Shown here in pieces: positions 1-12,844 of a DNA stretch of 64,000 nt. Source of the stretch: Phlebopus portentosus (taxonomy: Eukaryota; Basidiomycota; Agaricomycetes; Boletales; Boletinellaceae). Position 1 is the stretch's first letter; each line of letters opens with the position of its first letter. The notes beneath the pieces were generated by a model. The model was not told where the DNA came from, did no database searches, and worked only from the letters and a program-made list of their open reading frames with translations. The translations under genes were made by a program, and so were the position numbers. Where the stretch lies: the NCBI GenBank assembly GCA_037892935.1, contig JAYXKI010000001.1, forward strand, positions 3,038,001 through 3,102,000. The letters run 5' to 3'.

Positions 1-27
1 TACGACAGCTGGTAAAATTTATAATTG

Positions 28-2528
28 TTACGCTAAACCGCCTTCTTTCAGGATGTCCAGGGTTTCTGCTGGTGGAAGGATCTCCCCGAACCCAGGTTTG
101 GAAAACATTCGGTTGAAGTCCAGCCTCAGAAGCAACCGTTCTATGTGCCGCCGGGTCTCTCCGTCTCGCTCCAACCCCTTCCTCTTCCCTCTGAGCAACG
201 AGCTCGAGACATTCGCAACCGTTGCGTTCATCAAGACGGTTTTCGACGCATCCCCAACAGTCAATGTCTGTGAGGTAGTCGATGACAATTGTTCATAGAA
301 CGCCTCTAATAGAGACTTGAGGTTCTGAGTGTGTGGCATAACGTCAAAACTGTCCTTAACAGACCTCGCGAAATAAGAGCCTGCCTGGTCAATTTCTTTG
401 ACAATTTCTTGCCTCTCCTTCACAAGGCTCCCGACAGAACTGGAAGTACCTTCGGAGATGCTGCCTTCTGTAAGCAACCCAGGAAGAACATCTCCCCATC
501 GTTCCACTTGACCGACAAATCGTTCGCATACCTCAAATATATCGCGAATCGTAGATGCGAGTGCGGGTTGGGTCAGAAGGCTTGCGGAGAGCAGTCGTTC
601 AAGGTATGTTGAATGCAAATTCCGTAAGGTTGTAAAGTCGAGATGTTGAGATGGAGCACCTAGACCATCTTTCGAAGCCGATGCTGACGGCCCTTGCGAG
701 GTTACCGAGTGCGAGGGAAGTATAGTAGAAGGTCTGCTTCCTGACCCTGCATCTTTTGACTTGAGCTGGCTTTTCAACCGGCGAAACTCTGTCTCCATAA
801 TGTCGTTCATCATATAACTGAGAATGACGTCCATGAACCAGCCCATAAGTCGAACTACTCCCCAGCCACATCGTAGCAGTTCTTTCCGAGCCTCCGAGTC
901 CGCGGTGCCGCCTTCGTCGAGGCCAGTCCATCGCCGCCGAGCACGTTGAGCATTGGAAAGCGAAGCCCAGCAAGTATGAATACGAGTGTGGACATGCCTG
1001 AGGGACGACAGGAATGAAAACAGTTCCGCATATATCGTGAGATCGACGGGCTGTAGAAAGAGATCTAGTGGCCATGATATTCCATATGTCATCCTTAATG
1101 GAAAGCTAGCAGGCCATACTGTTTAGCAAGTTGCAACGTTCAGAATAATTAAAGAACCTACCCCAGTAGAATGTCATCAAACCGGACTTGCTCGATTCCT
1201 AGCTGCGATGACGAAAGCGTGGGGACTCCGGCCTGACTAAGTGAGGGTAGAAGGGGACGAATGGGACCTTTGGGCAGCTGGAAACGTATGCGTGAGAGAC
1301 TTGGATCGTGCTGCGCAGAGGTTCCAAGAGATGCACGCAGCATGGCAAGGTGTAAGTCCTGTTCCCGGATTACTGAGCCTTGACCTGAGCGAGCTGTCAG
1401 CCGAGAGTTCTTCAGTCTTTCTATCTCTCTGACAAGGGAAAGAGCGAATTCTCCGTTTTGCATGAGCAAATAATTTGCTCTGTAAACCAAAGTAAAGGAT
1501 TAGGACACGATCACAGTGCGAACATAAGCGCACAAGGGCACGTACAGAGAATCCACTGCGTCTTCCACATCTGGCATCGTCAACACGTTCAACCAGAGCC
1601 ATTCACTGATGTTGGCTCTAACCTGAGCGATAGCCTCTTCGAAGGCGTGCTGATCTTGAGGAAACACAGTGTCGATCAACCTGGCGTGGCTCAGAGAAAT
1701 GCTAGTTGGAATCTGCCTATGCCATTTCAAAGCTTTGACGGTCCCTATAGCTCTTCCCACATAAACGATTGAGTCTCTAGCAGAAGCAGAAACACAAGCT
1801 GGAAAGGCATCATCGTAGAGAACATATGATGCGTTGGCCAGAGGCTCCTTAGGAGATAGTGAACCATGAACTAGAAGGGCTTGAAGCTGGGTTCTCCAAA
1901 TCTTCTGGACCGCCGCAGCAAGACGAGACATGATACACGATACGCGATGGAGCCCTGTCTCTGACTGAATATTACGAAATGAGATATGGACATCACTCAG
2001 TCTCAGTCATTACTTACCCGGACTAAGAGAAGGTCGATAAGTTTGCCCGCAGGCCATGGTGACTCTTTCTCCAGTTGAACAACGAGAGATTCGAGTGCAA
2101 CAAGAGGGGTCTCCCATTCCGCAAAAGTTGCACGGATTGCACTCAGAGGTACGAAAGAGCCTCTACCAACGTAGTCAGGATCTTTTATAAGGATCTTTGC
2201 CTCCGTTTCCACGACGAGTGATTCATACTCGTCTCTGAGGATTTCATTGAGCTTAGAGCATAAAGCGCATATATATCGCGAAGGAGACTGAGATAACCTC
2301 GAAGAGGCTGCTTTGATATTCCTATAAGTCAATGCGATGTGACCTGTGGATTGGGCAGTTAAATGAACGCGTCTGTAATCATCTCAAGTGTGATTTCCAA
2401 CCTAAAGCGGTGAGGCACTCTTGCTCTCCAGGATGAAGATAAGGTAAGAAATCCTCGTGTATTTTACTTCCAGATTGAAACAACGATGAAGAGTGACCCG
2501 CCAATACGAGGAGAATCTCGGCGATCAT
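28..2528 (-). CDS. Gamma-tubulin complex component 4 (GCP4/Spc97-Spc98 family)
   Basis: This is a subunit of the gamma-tubulin ring complex, which nucleates microtubules at the spindle pole body. The N-terminus MIAEILLVLAGHSSSLF followed by an acidic stretch and DFLPYLHPGEQECL matches the start of the GCP4 branch (usually a leucine-rich LxLAGHPxxxF). The conserved C-terminal grip domain is seen as WPLDLFLQPVDLTIYAELF, then FLSSLRHVHTRIHTCW, and ends RMFSKPGFGEILPP. Five or so exons on the minus strand give about 770 residues, near the 650-700 typical of human GCP4 plus loops. The start at 2528 was chosen because it gives the family N-terminus; the 14 codons upstream are not conserved-looking. 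The stop at 28 means the gene is complete. It lies head-to-head with the TBC gene, with a 197-bp shared promoter region. Family assignment is firm; the GCP4 rather than GCP2/3 label rests on the N-terminus. Confidence 0.87.
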
Positions 2529-2725
2529 CTGTGGTTGGCGGCAAGAGGAAAAGACGCGTCGCGCGAGCAAGATTTCGGTCGGATCGGATGACGCGCCGAT
2601 CGTGACCGTTCACCGCCGCCCGCGCTTTCGGTTAACTTTCCGGTCTCTGCGGCTGCGGCATCCTTCGACTTAACACTTTACAGTCTGCCTCCATTCATGC
2701 ACACAGTCCTTCTTTGCTAGCTGTG

Positions 2726-4876
2726 ATGGCTTCATCTGAAGACATGCACCACGACATCGACTTATCAGCGGAGGAGACACCAAAGTCTAGCTCTGGCACT
2801 CGCAGATTCTCAATAGATGAGGCCTTCTCCGACGGTGGCGACGACAACTTCGACTTCTCTTCAGAAGCTATCCGTAGAGAGCTTGCTAGATCATCGCAGA
2901 CTGCGCATTCTGTTTCGGATGACGCTGAAGCCGATTGTGAAGACATACAAATTCAACCTTCATACGATGACCCAGATGCATCCGTTTCCACCTTCGACAT
3001 TAATGCATCTGCTCCTACACCGGACCGTACCTCTGTGTCTTCGCCTCGCTCACCCGAGTCTCATGAGCCTGAATCTCCACAGCATGATGTGAGTGCAGAT
3101 GGAGTGCATACTTCACCGAAAGACGAAATAAATAGTCCTACTGAGGGTGTCCATCATTCTTTCCCCTCTGTGGTAATTGACCTGTCGAAGGACACGGCTA
3201 CTCAAGTAACAGTCCTGCCGTCGGTTGACTCTGAGACGTCGCAGGTACGATCGGGAACCTCAATGGATTCAGTCGCGGCTGTATCCGATGCTTCAGGACA
3301 CTCGAAGAATGGTTCCGTCCTAGCAGCAGCACTTTCGACATCTCAATCCTTGCCCGTGGCCGCGACATCTACTCGTCCTCCGACCCATCGTCCTACTAAA
3401 TCAACAGGACCGAGTGCTCTTGAAAAGGTCGTCTCCAAAACAAGGCCGACTTTCCTGCCACCGAAAGCCAAAGACGAGGACTTGAGGCATTATGCTGATT
3501 GGGAAATTATGATGAAACAAAGCAAAGCTGCTGGTAAGTACCGACTTGTACTGCGTCTGCCTACTGCCATCAATAACGAACACTGACAGTCACTTAGAGG
3601 AAAAGAAGCGGAAGTTAAGGCAAGAGCGACGGCTGGCGCGAGAGCACGCTGTAGAAGAGTCGATTTCTATCTGGGAGCATCAAATTATCCCTGACTGGAA
3701 GAACGCCATGCGGGACCCAAAGTTACGAAAAATATGGTGGAACGGTATCCCGCCAAAATTACGGGGCATTGTATGGGAGAAAACTGTAGGAAACGGTCTA
3801 GCGTTAAGCAAAGGTGAGAGGTCCAGCATCGTGGATTGTACCTGTCCTCAATACTTTCAGATACCTATCGGACTTGCTTTGCTCGTGCGTCCCGAGCTCT
3901 GGCAGCAGGGACCTTCCCGACGACCACACTCAATCTGATAGATGCAGACATCCGTTCAACTTTACCCACTCTCCACATATTTACTCCGAATGTTGGGCCT
4001 ATGTACCAAGACCTGTTGGATCTGCTATGTGCATGGGTTGTTTCTCGTTCTGACGAGGGACTTGGCTATGTGATGGGTGCAAGTAAGATTGCTGCTATGT
4101 TTTTGCTCAATATGCAACCACCGTCAGCATTCGTCACGATGCGAAACCTCCTGGAACGACACTGTATGCGTAGCTTTTATGGAGGAATGACCTGTAAAGA
4201 AGATGTGAGTTTGTTCTGTCTACTTCGACAAACCGACTCATGTTGCTGATATGTGCTTAGGTTGAAGCTTATTATCGGTAAGCACTCCAAAATCCGATTG
4301 CATCACTCTGCTTACTGTTGTCCAGGATTTTTGATACCCTTTTAGCAGATTGCATGCCTAAAGGTTTGGTCCTGTCTCCCGAGTTGCAGACCAACCCACT
4401 GATCTTGCGTGTGATTCAGTATACTTTAATTTCAAGCAGCACCAAATTTCACCTGCTGCTTATTTTCCTGAATGGATTATTCCTCTGTTTCTTGATCACC
4501 TTCCACTGGAGGCATGCGCCCGAATATGGGATGTCCTTGTCCTTGAAGGAGATTCCTTCCTTTTCCGCGCTGCACTTGGCATTCTCGCGTCTTTGGAGGC
4601 ACGACTATTTTTCCCTGAACGTAAAGAGCTCCTTAGTCTATTGAGGCGAGTTTCCTTTTATTGAGGCGATAACGTTACAACTGACAAACATCTAGCGGCG
4701 AGAACAAGGCTGCTATCGAGGTGGCAAGGCGCGATGGGACGTTAATTGGGGACTGTAAATATGAAATCTACGGACTTGATGAGGAACATGTTTGGGAGCG
4801 GATCGAAGGATTGGAAGGGTGGTGGAAGGATACTACTTGGTCGAGACTACTTACGCGAGAGTTGCCAGACTTGTAA
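2726..4876 (+). CDS. TBC (Rab-GAP-like) domain protein, TBC1D12/14-like, with altered catalytic fingers
   Basis: A long serine-rich, probably disordered N-terminus (about 300 residues) precedes a charged coiled stretch (EEKKRKLRQERRLAREH) and a TBC domain that begins IWWNGIPPKLRGIVWEKTVG. TBC domains normally stimulate GTP hydrolysis by Rab GTPases on membranes. The fold markers are all here: GIPPKLRG, FTPNVGPMYQDLLDLLCAW, LLERHCMRSFYGG, and, near the C-terminus, HLPLEACARIWDVLVLEGD. However, where the family has IxxDxxR the protein has IDADIRST (serine at the arginine-finger position) and where it has YxQG it has YVMG (methionine at the glutamine-finger position). The first ATG is at 2726; an in-frame TTG at 2714 is not a likely start. 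At least five introns. The last exon ends TTWSRLLTRELPDL before TAA at 4874-4876. Confidence 0.85.
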
Positions 4877-5388
4877 TACCTACGTCAAAAGGTTCTTGTA
4901 CTGCCTATCGTTATTACCAGATTATTCTATGTAGTGAACTTTTTTTCGAATATTTCTAAGCTAGCTTTCGCGAAAGCATAGGTCTGACAGGAGTCGAGTA
5001 TAGTCCATCATCTGAAAGAAACTGAAAGTTATTGTGCTTTAATCGGTCCTGCAATCAACCGAAGGCATCAAGACAATATGTCTGTCTATTGAGTGGGGGC
5101 GAGTAACGTATTCGTTCCTTCATCACCACTAGTACTGTGTCAGAGAATAGCGCTGTCGAGGGAAGCGGTCCCGTGCATATCTGATGCGTTAATTTGATAT
5201 GTCACCGGGATCTACATTCGAATAGACTCGGTATTATCAGAAATTTCATCAGCTTCAGGTCTGTTGCTCCTCTAGTTCAAGCCAAAGAAAAATCTCAAAG
5301 AGAGGAATAAAAAGAGAAATAGATGTATTAGCAAGGTCATAACGAACAAATCGTACAGTATCAATACGGCGGACAAGACGAACGAAAA
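4877..5388. other. Intergenic, convergent gene ends
   Basis: This gap holds the 3' ends of the TBC gene and the first DUF2235 gene. No open frame with fungal family features, no RNA gene and no clear repeat was seen. Confidence 0.5.
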
Positions 5389-7579
5389 TCACTCAACCCA
5401 CTCCCAGAGGCGCGGGTCTGGTTCGTCAACATTCCACTCCTGCGGACCAGACACTTTCTTACCCTTCTTATTATTTGGGTCAGGATGGTACTTGAACCAT
5501 GCGTGAGGCTTGTACACGCTCTTAGTTCCGTCCATAACCTCGAGGCGCGTCTTCACGGACCGATGGACCTTAAGCCCGTTCTTCTTCGCGTCTCCGTAGA
5601 TTTTACGTCCCTGTCCGAAGTTCGCACGGACAAAGTAATCGTCGCGTCGACCTTTCTGCTCACGGAATCGGAAGGGAATGAGTTCAAGGATCCACCAGAA
5701 CCACGCGAGATGGAGCTGGTCATAAATCGGAGAAAGGGCGTCGGCGAGTTCTTCGTCCTCCTCTGATTTGAAATCACTTTCTTCCACGCCTGATGAGATA
5801 GCCGGCGAGGGGTCCATGCTCGCTTTGGCGGACATAAAGAGACCCTTGAGTTTCTTCCACGCGCCCTTGCCTGTGTTACGCACGAACTTTCCGAGACGTG
5901 TAAACTTCAAGAGGAGCCAGAAGTGTTTGATAGGGAAGGCAATAATGCGAGCTACGAGTGTAAGCGGAATGGCGATCAGCCCACCGATTACTGTGAAGAA
6001 CTCGACGAAAGTCGACTTTTGCTGTTCCGCTTTGGCGATGCGCGAACCCGAAGGCGCAGGCTTGCGGGGAGGTCGCTCCTGGACAATCGGGTAAAGCCTA
6101 TCAGCGTCAAGGCCGATATTCTTCTTCAGCATATCTTTGTCGAAGATGATTCCAGTTTTGGTGCGGAAACACTCGCGAATCATCCAACGGAGAGGAATAC
6201 GTGCCAGGGAATTGCGAGTACCATTGTAAACAGATCCGCCACCAATGTCACAGTGGCATCCTGCGAACCAAACTTCAAGCGCATCCGTCTTGGTGCCGGT
6301 CTTCGCATTGATTGTGGCTTCCCACATCTGACTGTCCGACCGATGCTTGTGTATTTTTCCCGACTTTAACGTATCGCGAATGGCAGTGCTTTGTTCTCCT
6401 AAGTCCTGGAACGTCCTAGGGATAGCCGTCAAACGCTCTGAGCCTGCAGTCTCGGCTTCTCGGGGCTCGGCCAACGGGTCGTTATGGTAGAAGTTGGGCA
6501 GAAACTTGACACGGTGCTCGTCAAGGGCAAGTACATGACGGAATATACGGATGGCGCTGTTGTTAGCGGTGAATGGTAGCTCTTTTCCGATGATACCAAC
6601 AGATGCTACAGTATCCCTGAATGATTTAAATAAATATGCTAAATTCTCAATGTAAAATTTAACACCTACCAAACACCGACGAAGTCAATAACGACATCTG
6701 TTGAAAAAGTCTTCTTGAACGCCTCGCTGTTGATAAGACCGTCCTTATCTTCGCGACTGTACATGGCCCAGGCGAAAGGTATTTGCGCGTGATTGTAAGG
6801 AGGTAGAAGCCCAACCTTTCGATGATACTAGATGAGTACAATCAAAATAAGACAATGAAGGCGGATGTACCTTTTGGACCATACCAGCGAGAGCTCGAGC
6901 AGTATACGCGCCACGAGAAAATCCAAAAATGCAAACTTTGTCACCGGCAGTGTCTATAGAAAGATCTTAGCATCATATTACTGAAATAGTCGTCTGCTAC
7001 TAACAGTTCTGCATCAAGAATTCGTAGCCCTCTGATCGCCGTCGTCAGAAAAATACGTCGATATCATGATTTTTCGGAAGTCAACTGACCTTGGACGTGC
7101 GTGGAGAGGTTCCATGCAACCATCTCATCTAGCACCTTGCTGAATTTGTTGGTGAGGGGCGTCACGAATGCGGATTTTGTGTATGTCCCTATACCGGCCT
7201 GATAGTAGACGAGCTGCTCCGCTTGGTTGTCCTTCTTGAGGCAAGAGAGGAATTGGACGACATTTGAGTTCTATACAAGATGCAGGAAGACAATTTGAAC
7301 AACGATAACACTTTGCTGGCCAAATATGAAGGAGCGTACATCATCATCAAATTGGTCTCCTGTACCGTCAAAGCAGAGGACAAGAGTACGTGAACGCTCT
7401 TCAAAGTCAGGATCAGGAACCCAGTTGCGAGGTGTGGACTCGCGCTGTATGGCGACTTGTGTCCTAGAACTGGACATAGAGAAGCCAGAGGCGCTGTTCG
7501 CTATGGTTGGTGAAGCTTCATGCAGGACTCTGCTGGAGTCATTTTGATCTGAAGGAGGAGAATTCTGTGAGGTGGCCAT
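5389..7579 (-). CDS. DUF2235 alpha/beta-hydrolase-fold protein, copy A
   Basis: A protein of the DUF2235 family (an alpha/beta hydrolase group also called T6SS phospholipase effector Tle1-like). After a serine-rich N-terminus it has TLVLCFDGTGDQFDDD, then the nucleophile elbow GFSRGAYTARALAG (around 6,900), and the acid/histidine region WFAGCHCDIGGGS. These give a complete Ser-Asp-His set. A hydrophobic segment (IGGLIAIPLTLVARIIAF) about two thirds along could be membrane-associated. The C-terminus ends DPRLWEWVE. About five exons; ATG at 7579 gives MATSQNSPP. The substrate is not predictable: bacterial relatives are phospholipases, fungal members are mostly uncharacterised. The next gene upstream, on the same strand, is a close paralogue with the same exon layout, so this is a recent tandem duplication. 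Expression or activity cannot be judged. Confidence 0.86.
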
Positions 7580-8646
7580 TAGTGCAATGAAGACGAGGAC
7601 GCGATGGAAGTAAAACTGAGCATCTTGAGTGGCCCATTTATAACTGACGGGGCTGTGAGGGACGCGATGTCCGGGAACAAAGAAGTCCGATGTGAATGAC
7701 TGAATGATGAACGCGTTTCAAGGAGCTTCCGCGCGAGTTGCAGAACTGGCTTCTCCGTTTCCGGGATGATGGCGGCAATAAATCAAATTATAAGCGCCCG
7801 TAAGTAGAATTGAGGATGCCATTGACGGCGACGGCATCGGGCAGGGAGCGCATGATGAAGGGTGAGACAGCGACAGCGAGGGCGTCTTGAGAGTGGATAC
7901 CATGATGAGATATGGCAGACTGCATGGAAGTCGAAGTTGATGATCAAGTTGAGAAGTGCTCCGACGCGTTCAGAGACTCCAAACTCTCTCCTCGTCGTCT
8001 TGCATATTCCCGTCCAAAATTGTCTAAAAGTGAGATGGTTCATGAGTATCCTCGAATGTATTGGAGACTGTACTTCGCTTCGATGCTTCCCTGGCTTCTC
8101 ACACCACGGAGATCTGGAGGACTCCGATAGGAAACGGAACTGCGATAATGGATGGATCGGTAAATATTGGCAGTCTTCGGTGCGGCTTCTGTTCACTACC
8201 GAATATATTTCCGAGTTTCCGAGCGTCGCGGCGGCTCACAGTTGCGGCGTCAGCAGCTAGTTACGTATTCAACATTCCAATCCGGGTTCTTCCGGGCTAA
8301 CTATGAAAATAATTACGTAATCAACGGTCAAACTCAAGATTTTTAGATCGGTAGCTTTCTATTGGGCGGTGCCGAACGAAGTGTATGCGGCTGGCACCAA
8401 AAACACAGACGCTTGATGGACACAATACAAGCCGTCAGTTGGAGGTGTCTTGGCTAGTGTGAACGATCTGCGGTGATTTCAAATTATAGCTATTGGTGCG
8501 CTTCGTTATTCCATGCTAACTAAGAACAGATCCTCAAATGAAAAGAGAGTACTGAAACTGCATTAGACACGTACTTTAATACACGTACATATGTAGACAA
8601 CCGATTCAATAGAGCAGAGCACTCAGTGCAATCATCACTGAAGCAT
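7580..8646. other. Spacer between the two DUF2235 copies
   Basis: About 1.07 kb. It must contain the promoter of copy A and the 3' region of copy B. Open frames here, the longest 137 codons on the minus strand, show no recognisable motif and no coherent exon chain. I see no transposon ends or long direct repeats that would explain the duplication. Confidence 0.4.
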
Positions 8647-10819
8647 TCAGTCAACCCATTCCCAAAGGCGCCCCTCGGGTTCGTCGATATTCCACTCCTG
8701 CGGACCAGACACCTTCTTACGTTTCTTATCCGAAGTGGGAAAATACCTAAACCAAGCGCGTGGTTTGTAAACGCTTTTAGTTCCATCGAGGACCTCAAGA
8801 CGGGTTTTGACAGAGCGATGGACCTTAATACCGTTCCTCTTCGCATCTCCGTAGATCTTGCGACCACGTCCCAGGTTCGAACGAACGAAGTAATCGTCAC
8901 GTCGATCTTTCTGCTCGCGGAATCGGAAGGGAATAAGCTCAAGGATCCACCAAAACCATGCCAGGTGGAGTTGGTCGTACATGGGTGAAAGAGCATCTGC
9001 GAGTTCTTCGTCCTCCTCTGAAGTGAATTCATTCGTCCATGCTATTGATAGGAGGCTTGGCACCAGGTCCTTACTTGTTTTGGCAGATGCAAAGACACTC
9101 TTGACACCATTCCATGCTCGCTTTCCCGTGTTGTGCGCAAACTTCCCGAGACGCGTGAACTGAAGAAGCAGCCAAACGTGTTTGACGGGGAACGCAAGGA
9201 TCCGAGCCACAAGTGCCAATGGTATGATGAACAAGCTCCCAACTACCGCTATAAACTCGAGAGTATTCGATTTTTGCTTTTCCGCTTCGGCGATACGGGA
9301 TCCAGGAGGCGCAGGTCGCCGGGGAGGACGAGGTTGAGCGTATGGGTGAAGCGTATCAGTGTCAAGACCGATATTCTTCTTCAGCATGTCCTTATCGAAT
9401 ATAATTCCCGTCTTTGTGCGGAAACACTCGCGAATCATCCAACGAAGTGGAATGCGCGCCAGGGAATTCCGGGTTCCGTTACGGACGGACCCACCCCCTA
9501 CATCGCAATGACATCCCGCAAACCAAACTTCAAGCGCGTCGGTCTTGACACCGGTCTTCGCATTGATGGTGGCTTCCCACCTCTCACTATCCGAGCGATG
9601 CTTGCGCATTCCTGAATTCAGAATATCGCCGGCATGAGCATCCTTTTGTTCAATATCCAAGACTGTTTGGGGCAGGCCAGAAAAATGTGGAGAACCTGCG
9701 ATCTCGGATTCCCGGGGCTCGGCCAATAGGGCGTTATGGTAAAAGTTGGGTAAGAATTTGACGCGGTGCTCATCGAGGGCGAGTGCATGACGAAAGACAC
9801 GGATTGCGCTGTTCGTACCGGTGAATGGTAGCTCTTTACCAATTAAACCAACGGAAGCAACAGTGCTCCTAGACATGTGTTAGTCCAAACAAAGTGGCCA
9901 TCAAGTCGAACAGAACATGTACCAGACGCCAACGAAGTCAATAATAATATCTGTTGAAAAAGTTTTCTTGAACGCCTCGCTATTCATAAGACCATCTTTA
10001 TCGTCACGAGAGTACATCGCCCAAGCGAAAGGAATTTGCGCGTGATTGTAGGGAGGCAGGAGCCCGACCTTTTGCTACGATGTAAGCACCTATGTAACCG
10101 CGACGAGATGCCTGAACGTACCTTTTGGACCATGCCAGCAAGAGCTCTAGCCGTGTATGCTCCACGAGAAAATCCGAAGATACAGACCTTGTCCCCGGTG
10201 GTGTCTATGAATAGATCTTAGTACGCATTGACAACTGGGATCACTACTTGGATACTAACAGTTCTGCATCAGAAATTCGTAGCCCTCTACCTCGTCATCA
10301 GCGACATGCCAGCATCATGAAACCAGAAGTGACCGACCTTGGACGTGCGTGGAAAGGTTCCATGCAACCATCTCATCTAGCACCTTGCTGAATTTGTTGG
10401 TGAGGGGCGTCACAAATGCAGATTTTGTGTACGTTCCTATGCCAGCCTGATAGTAGACAAGCTGCACCGCTTGGTTGTCCTTCTTGAGGCAAGAGAGGAA
10501 CTGGACGACATTGGAGTTCTATGAAGGAAACGTGAACGAAAGTGTTATTGCAATGGACGAAGGAACTTACATCGTCATCGAACTGATCCCCAGTACCGTC
10601 AAAGCAGAGGACTATTGTGCGTGCCCGTCCCGGGACACCTGGATCAGGTACCCAATTATGAGGAGATGACTCGCGCGTAATCGCAGCCTGAGTACCGGAA
10701 CTGGACGTAGAGAAGTAGGAAGTGCTAGTTGCGAGAGTTGGCGATACCTCATGGAAAAATCTACTGGAGTCGTATCGGTCGAAGCTAGCAAACTGAGGAG
10801 GGCCCTGCCCGCTAGACAT
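8647..10819 (-). CDS. DUF2235 alpha/beta-hydrolase-fold protein, copy B
   Basis: Tandem paralogue of the gene at 5389-7579. It starts MSSGQGPPQFASFDRYD at 10819, has TIVLCFDGTGDQFDDD, the GFSRG nucleophile elbow (around 10,160), WFAGCHCDVGGGS, and ends EGRLWEWVD. The second halves of the two proteins are nearly identical over long blocks, for example both contain YDQLHLAWFWWILELIPFRF and KSVYKP followed by a divergent lysine-rich linker, then KKVSGPQEWN. Intron positions correspond. Differences concentrate in the N-terminal 80 residues and in one linker before the hydrophobic segment, as expected for paralogues both kept under constraint. An in-frame extension upstream of 10819 runs through the likely promoter and is not supported by the paralogue. 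Confidence 0.86.
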
Positions 10820-11145
10820 AGTCGGATAGGGAGCACGATGGGTGTGAAACGATGCAGTGCAACTTGTCCATTTATTACTTTTCGGTAAGGAAAGACGGGA
10901 TGAGTGGTGAAGAACATATACATCATTGCCGTGCTTCCGTCCGTCAATACTTAGCACCAGTTGCGTGAAACAAGTCAGACTAGTGCTATAAGCGCTGGTA
11001 TGCATCATTTACGGGGTCGGAAAGGGTGGGAATGGCGGGAGACGATGCAGCACGGACGAGTAGAGGTGGGGATATCATGACGGTTCAAGTCAAGACAAGA
11101 TTGATCATCGTCAACACGTCTGCATAACCTCTGTCCGCGTCCGCC
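10820..11145. other. Divergent promoter region, DUF2235-B and Rrp1
   Basis: A 326-bp gap between two genes transcribed away from each other. No distinct motif was identified. Confidence 0.4.
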
Positions 11146-12362
11146 ATGAACATTGCCACCGACGACACATCCTCATCCGCGCTACCTCTTGGTAAATATC
11201 TTGCTTCCACAGGTAAAATAACGGCCCTCGCAGAATATTGCGTACTCCGTGCTAACAATGCAACTGCATAGACAAAAAGACACGCGACAAAGCCGTCAAA
11301 AACCTGGCCGCGTTCCTCTCCACTCCCGCTCAAAATGCATTTTCTAAATATGAGATGGCCAAGCTCTGGAAAGGAATATTCTACTGTTGGTGGATCATGT
11401 CAATGTCAGCTGCAACGATCGATAACCATTGCATTCAGGCTATTGGATGTCTGACAAGCCACTTGTCCAACAAGCGCTAGCAAGTGAACTAGCTGATGTG
11501 CTTCTAGAGATTTCCTCTCTCGAAGCTTCACTGGCTTTCCTCCGAGGGTTCTGGGAGGCTGTTGTACGAGAGTGGAACGGCATCGACAGACTTCGGTAGG
11601 CCATCTGTTCTTGTACCTCCAGACGGCAAACTAAAATTTGCACGGGATTATAGAATGGACAAGTACTATATGCTCATGCGCAAGTTTGTGAACGCGAGCT
11701 TCAGACTATTGATCCGAAACAAATGGGACAAAAATGCCGTCACAGAATACAATGACATTCTGAGCTGCAGAGGCAGGCCATTATGGTACGTATCTGAAGT
11801 TGATTTCTTGTATGAATACCTGCTATAACTTCATTATTTCTTCAGTCCATATGACAATCGCATTCCTACCAGTCTTTCGTTACATCTTGCCGACATTTAC
11901 CTCGTAGAGCTCGATAAAGCTATCGCTTCTTTCGACTCTACTTCCAATTCGGATGACCTTCGGCCTGTTCCTATTTTATCACTGCTTCACCCCTTCCTCG
12001 ACCTCGCATCTCGAACAACCTCGAACGTAACATATCAACGCATCTTTGACGAAGTCTTCCACCCCTTGTTCCTTGCCCTCAAGCCACGTCGGTCTACATC
12101 TCCAGAACCTCCGCAGAAAAAGCATCCGCGTCTTGAAACCGATCCTGCCTTCGAAAACGTGATTGTTAACTCGTGCTTAGAAGATTCAGCGGAAGAGGAC
12201 AAAGTGGACAAAGATCAGCTAAGAAAAGCTTTGTTACGCAGGATGTTCGATGTTGCGAGCGAGTCGGACGCAAGAGAGTCCAATCGTCGGAAGATGCACA
12301 CCGTTTGGAAAGCTGCAATGGCAGAAGAGGGAGACGAAGGCGGATCAGATGGGCAGGACTAG
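11146..12362 (+). CDS. Ribosomal RNA processing protein 1 (Rrp1/Nop52 family)
   Basis: A nucleolar protein needed for pre-60S maturation (27S rRNA processing). The first exon encodes MNIATDDTSSSALPL. After a short intron comes the family core: DKKTRDKAVKNLAAFLS, MAKLWKGIFYCYWMSDKP, LAFLRGFWEAVVREWNGIDR, MDKYYMLMRKFVNASFRLL and, after the last intron, SLSLHLADIYLVELDKA. The acidic, lysine-rich C-terminus is typical of the family, though this protein (about 330 residues) is on the short side, like yeast Rrp1. Four or more introns of about 50-60 nt. The assignment is strong from the succession of conserved blocks. Confidence 0.9.
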
Positions 12363-12844
12363 CATCATCTTGCTATTCATGAAGCGATATCTTTTGTTTT
12401 CCTTCTAGGTTGGTTATCTCGTTTGTTTGCGTGCCTTTTTTTCGCTAATCTTTCTTTCCCTCAAGACACCGGAGTAACCTACAAATTAGCTAAGCGTCTG
12501 TTGCATGCTTGTAACGTATCCGAGTTCTCCAGCAAACTGTATATTGAGCGTGATAAACATTCACCGGCTAGAGCACGAGCAAGCGTGGAAAATGGATGTT
12601 CCTGATAAAGACTGCTGATAGGCCTCCTACATGGATTATCCAGAGTTCCGATAGTCTTCTGACGAATTGACATCTGAGAATATCTTACCAACTCCGGCTC
12701 GAAGAAGCTCCCTTATCTATATGTTACTCTTGTATTCAACGCGAGTGTCTGCTCCTCGGGGCTAATACGACCTGAGATGATAAAAGAGCAGAGTATCTCT
12801 CCTCTATGATTATTCCACCTACAACCTACTCACGAGAAGGTCTT
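12363..12844. other. Intergenic, 3' of Rrp1 and 5' of the permease
   Basis: About 480 bp. Short open frames only, without recognisable content. The permease promoter is presumably in its right half. Confidence 0.4.

Noticed and set aside
51..2500. Several overlapping plus-strand open frames across the GCP4 gene.
   Set aside because: They lie antisense to exons with clear gamma-tubulin complex family features.
10475..10669. A plus-strand 64-codon frame inside the second DUF2235 gene.
   Set aside because: Antisense shadow of an exon with the conserved FDGTGDQFDDD segment.
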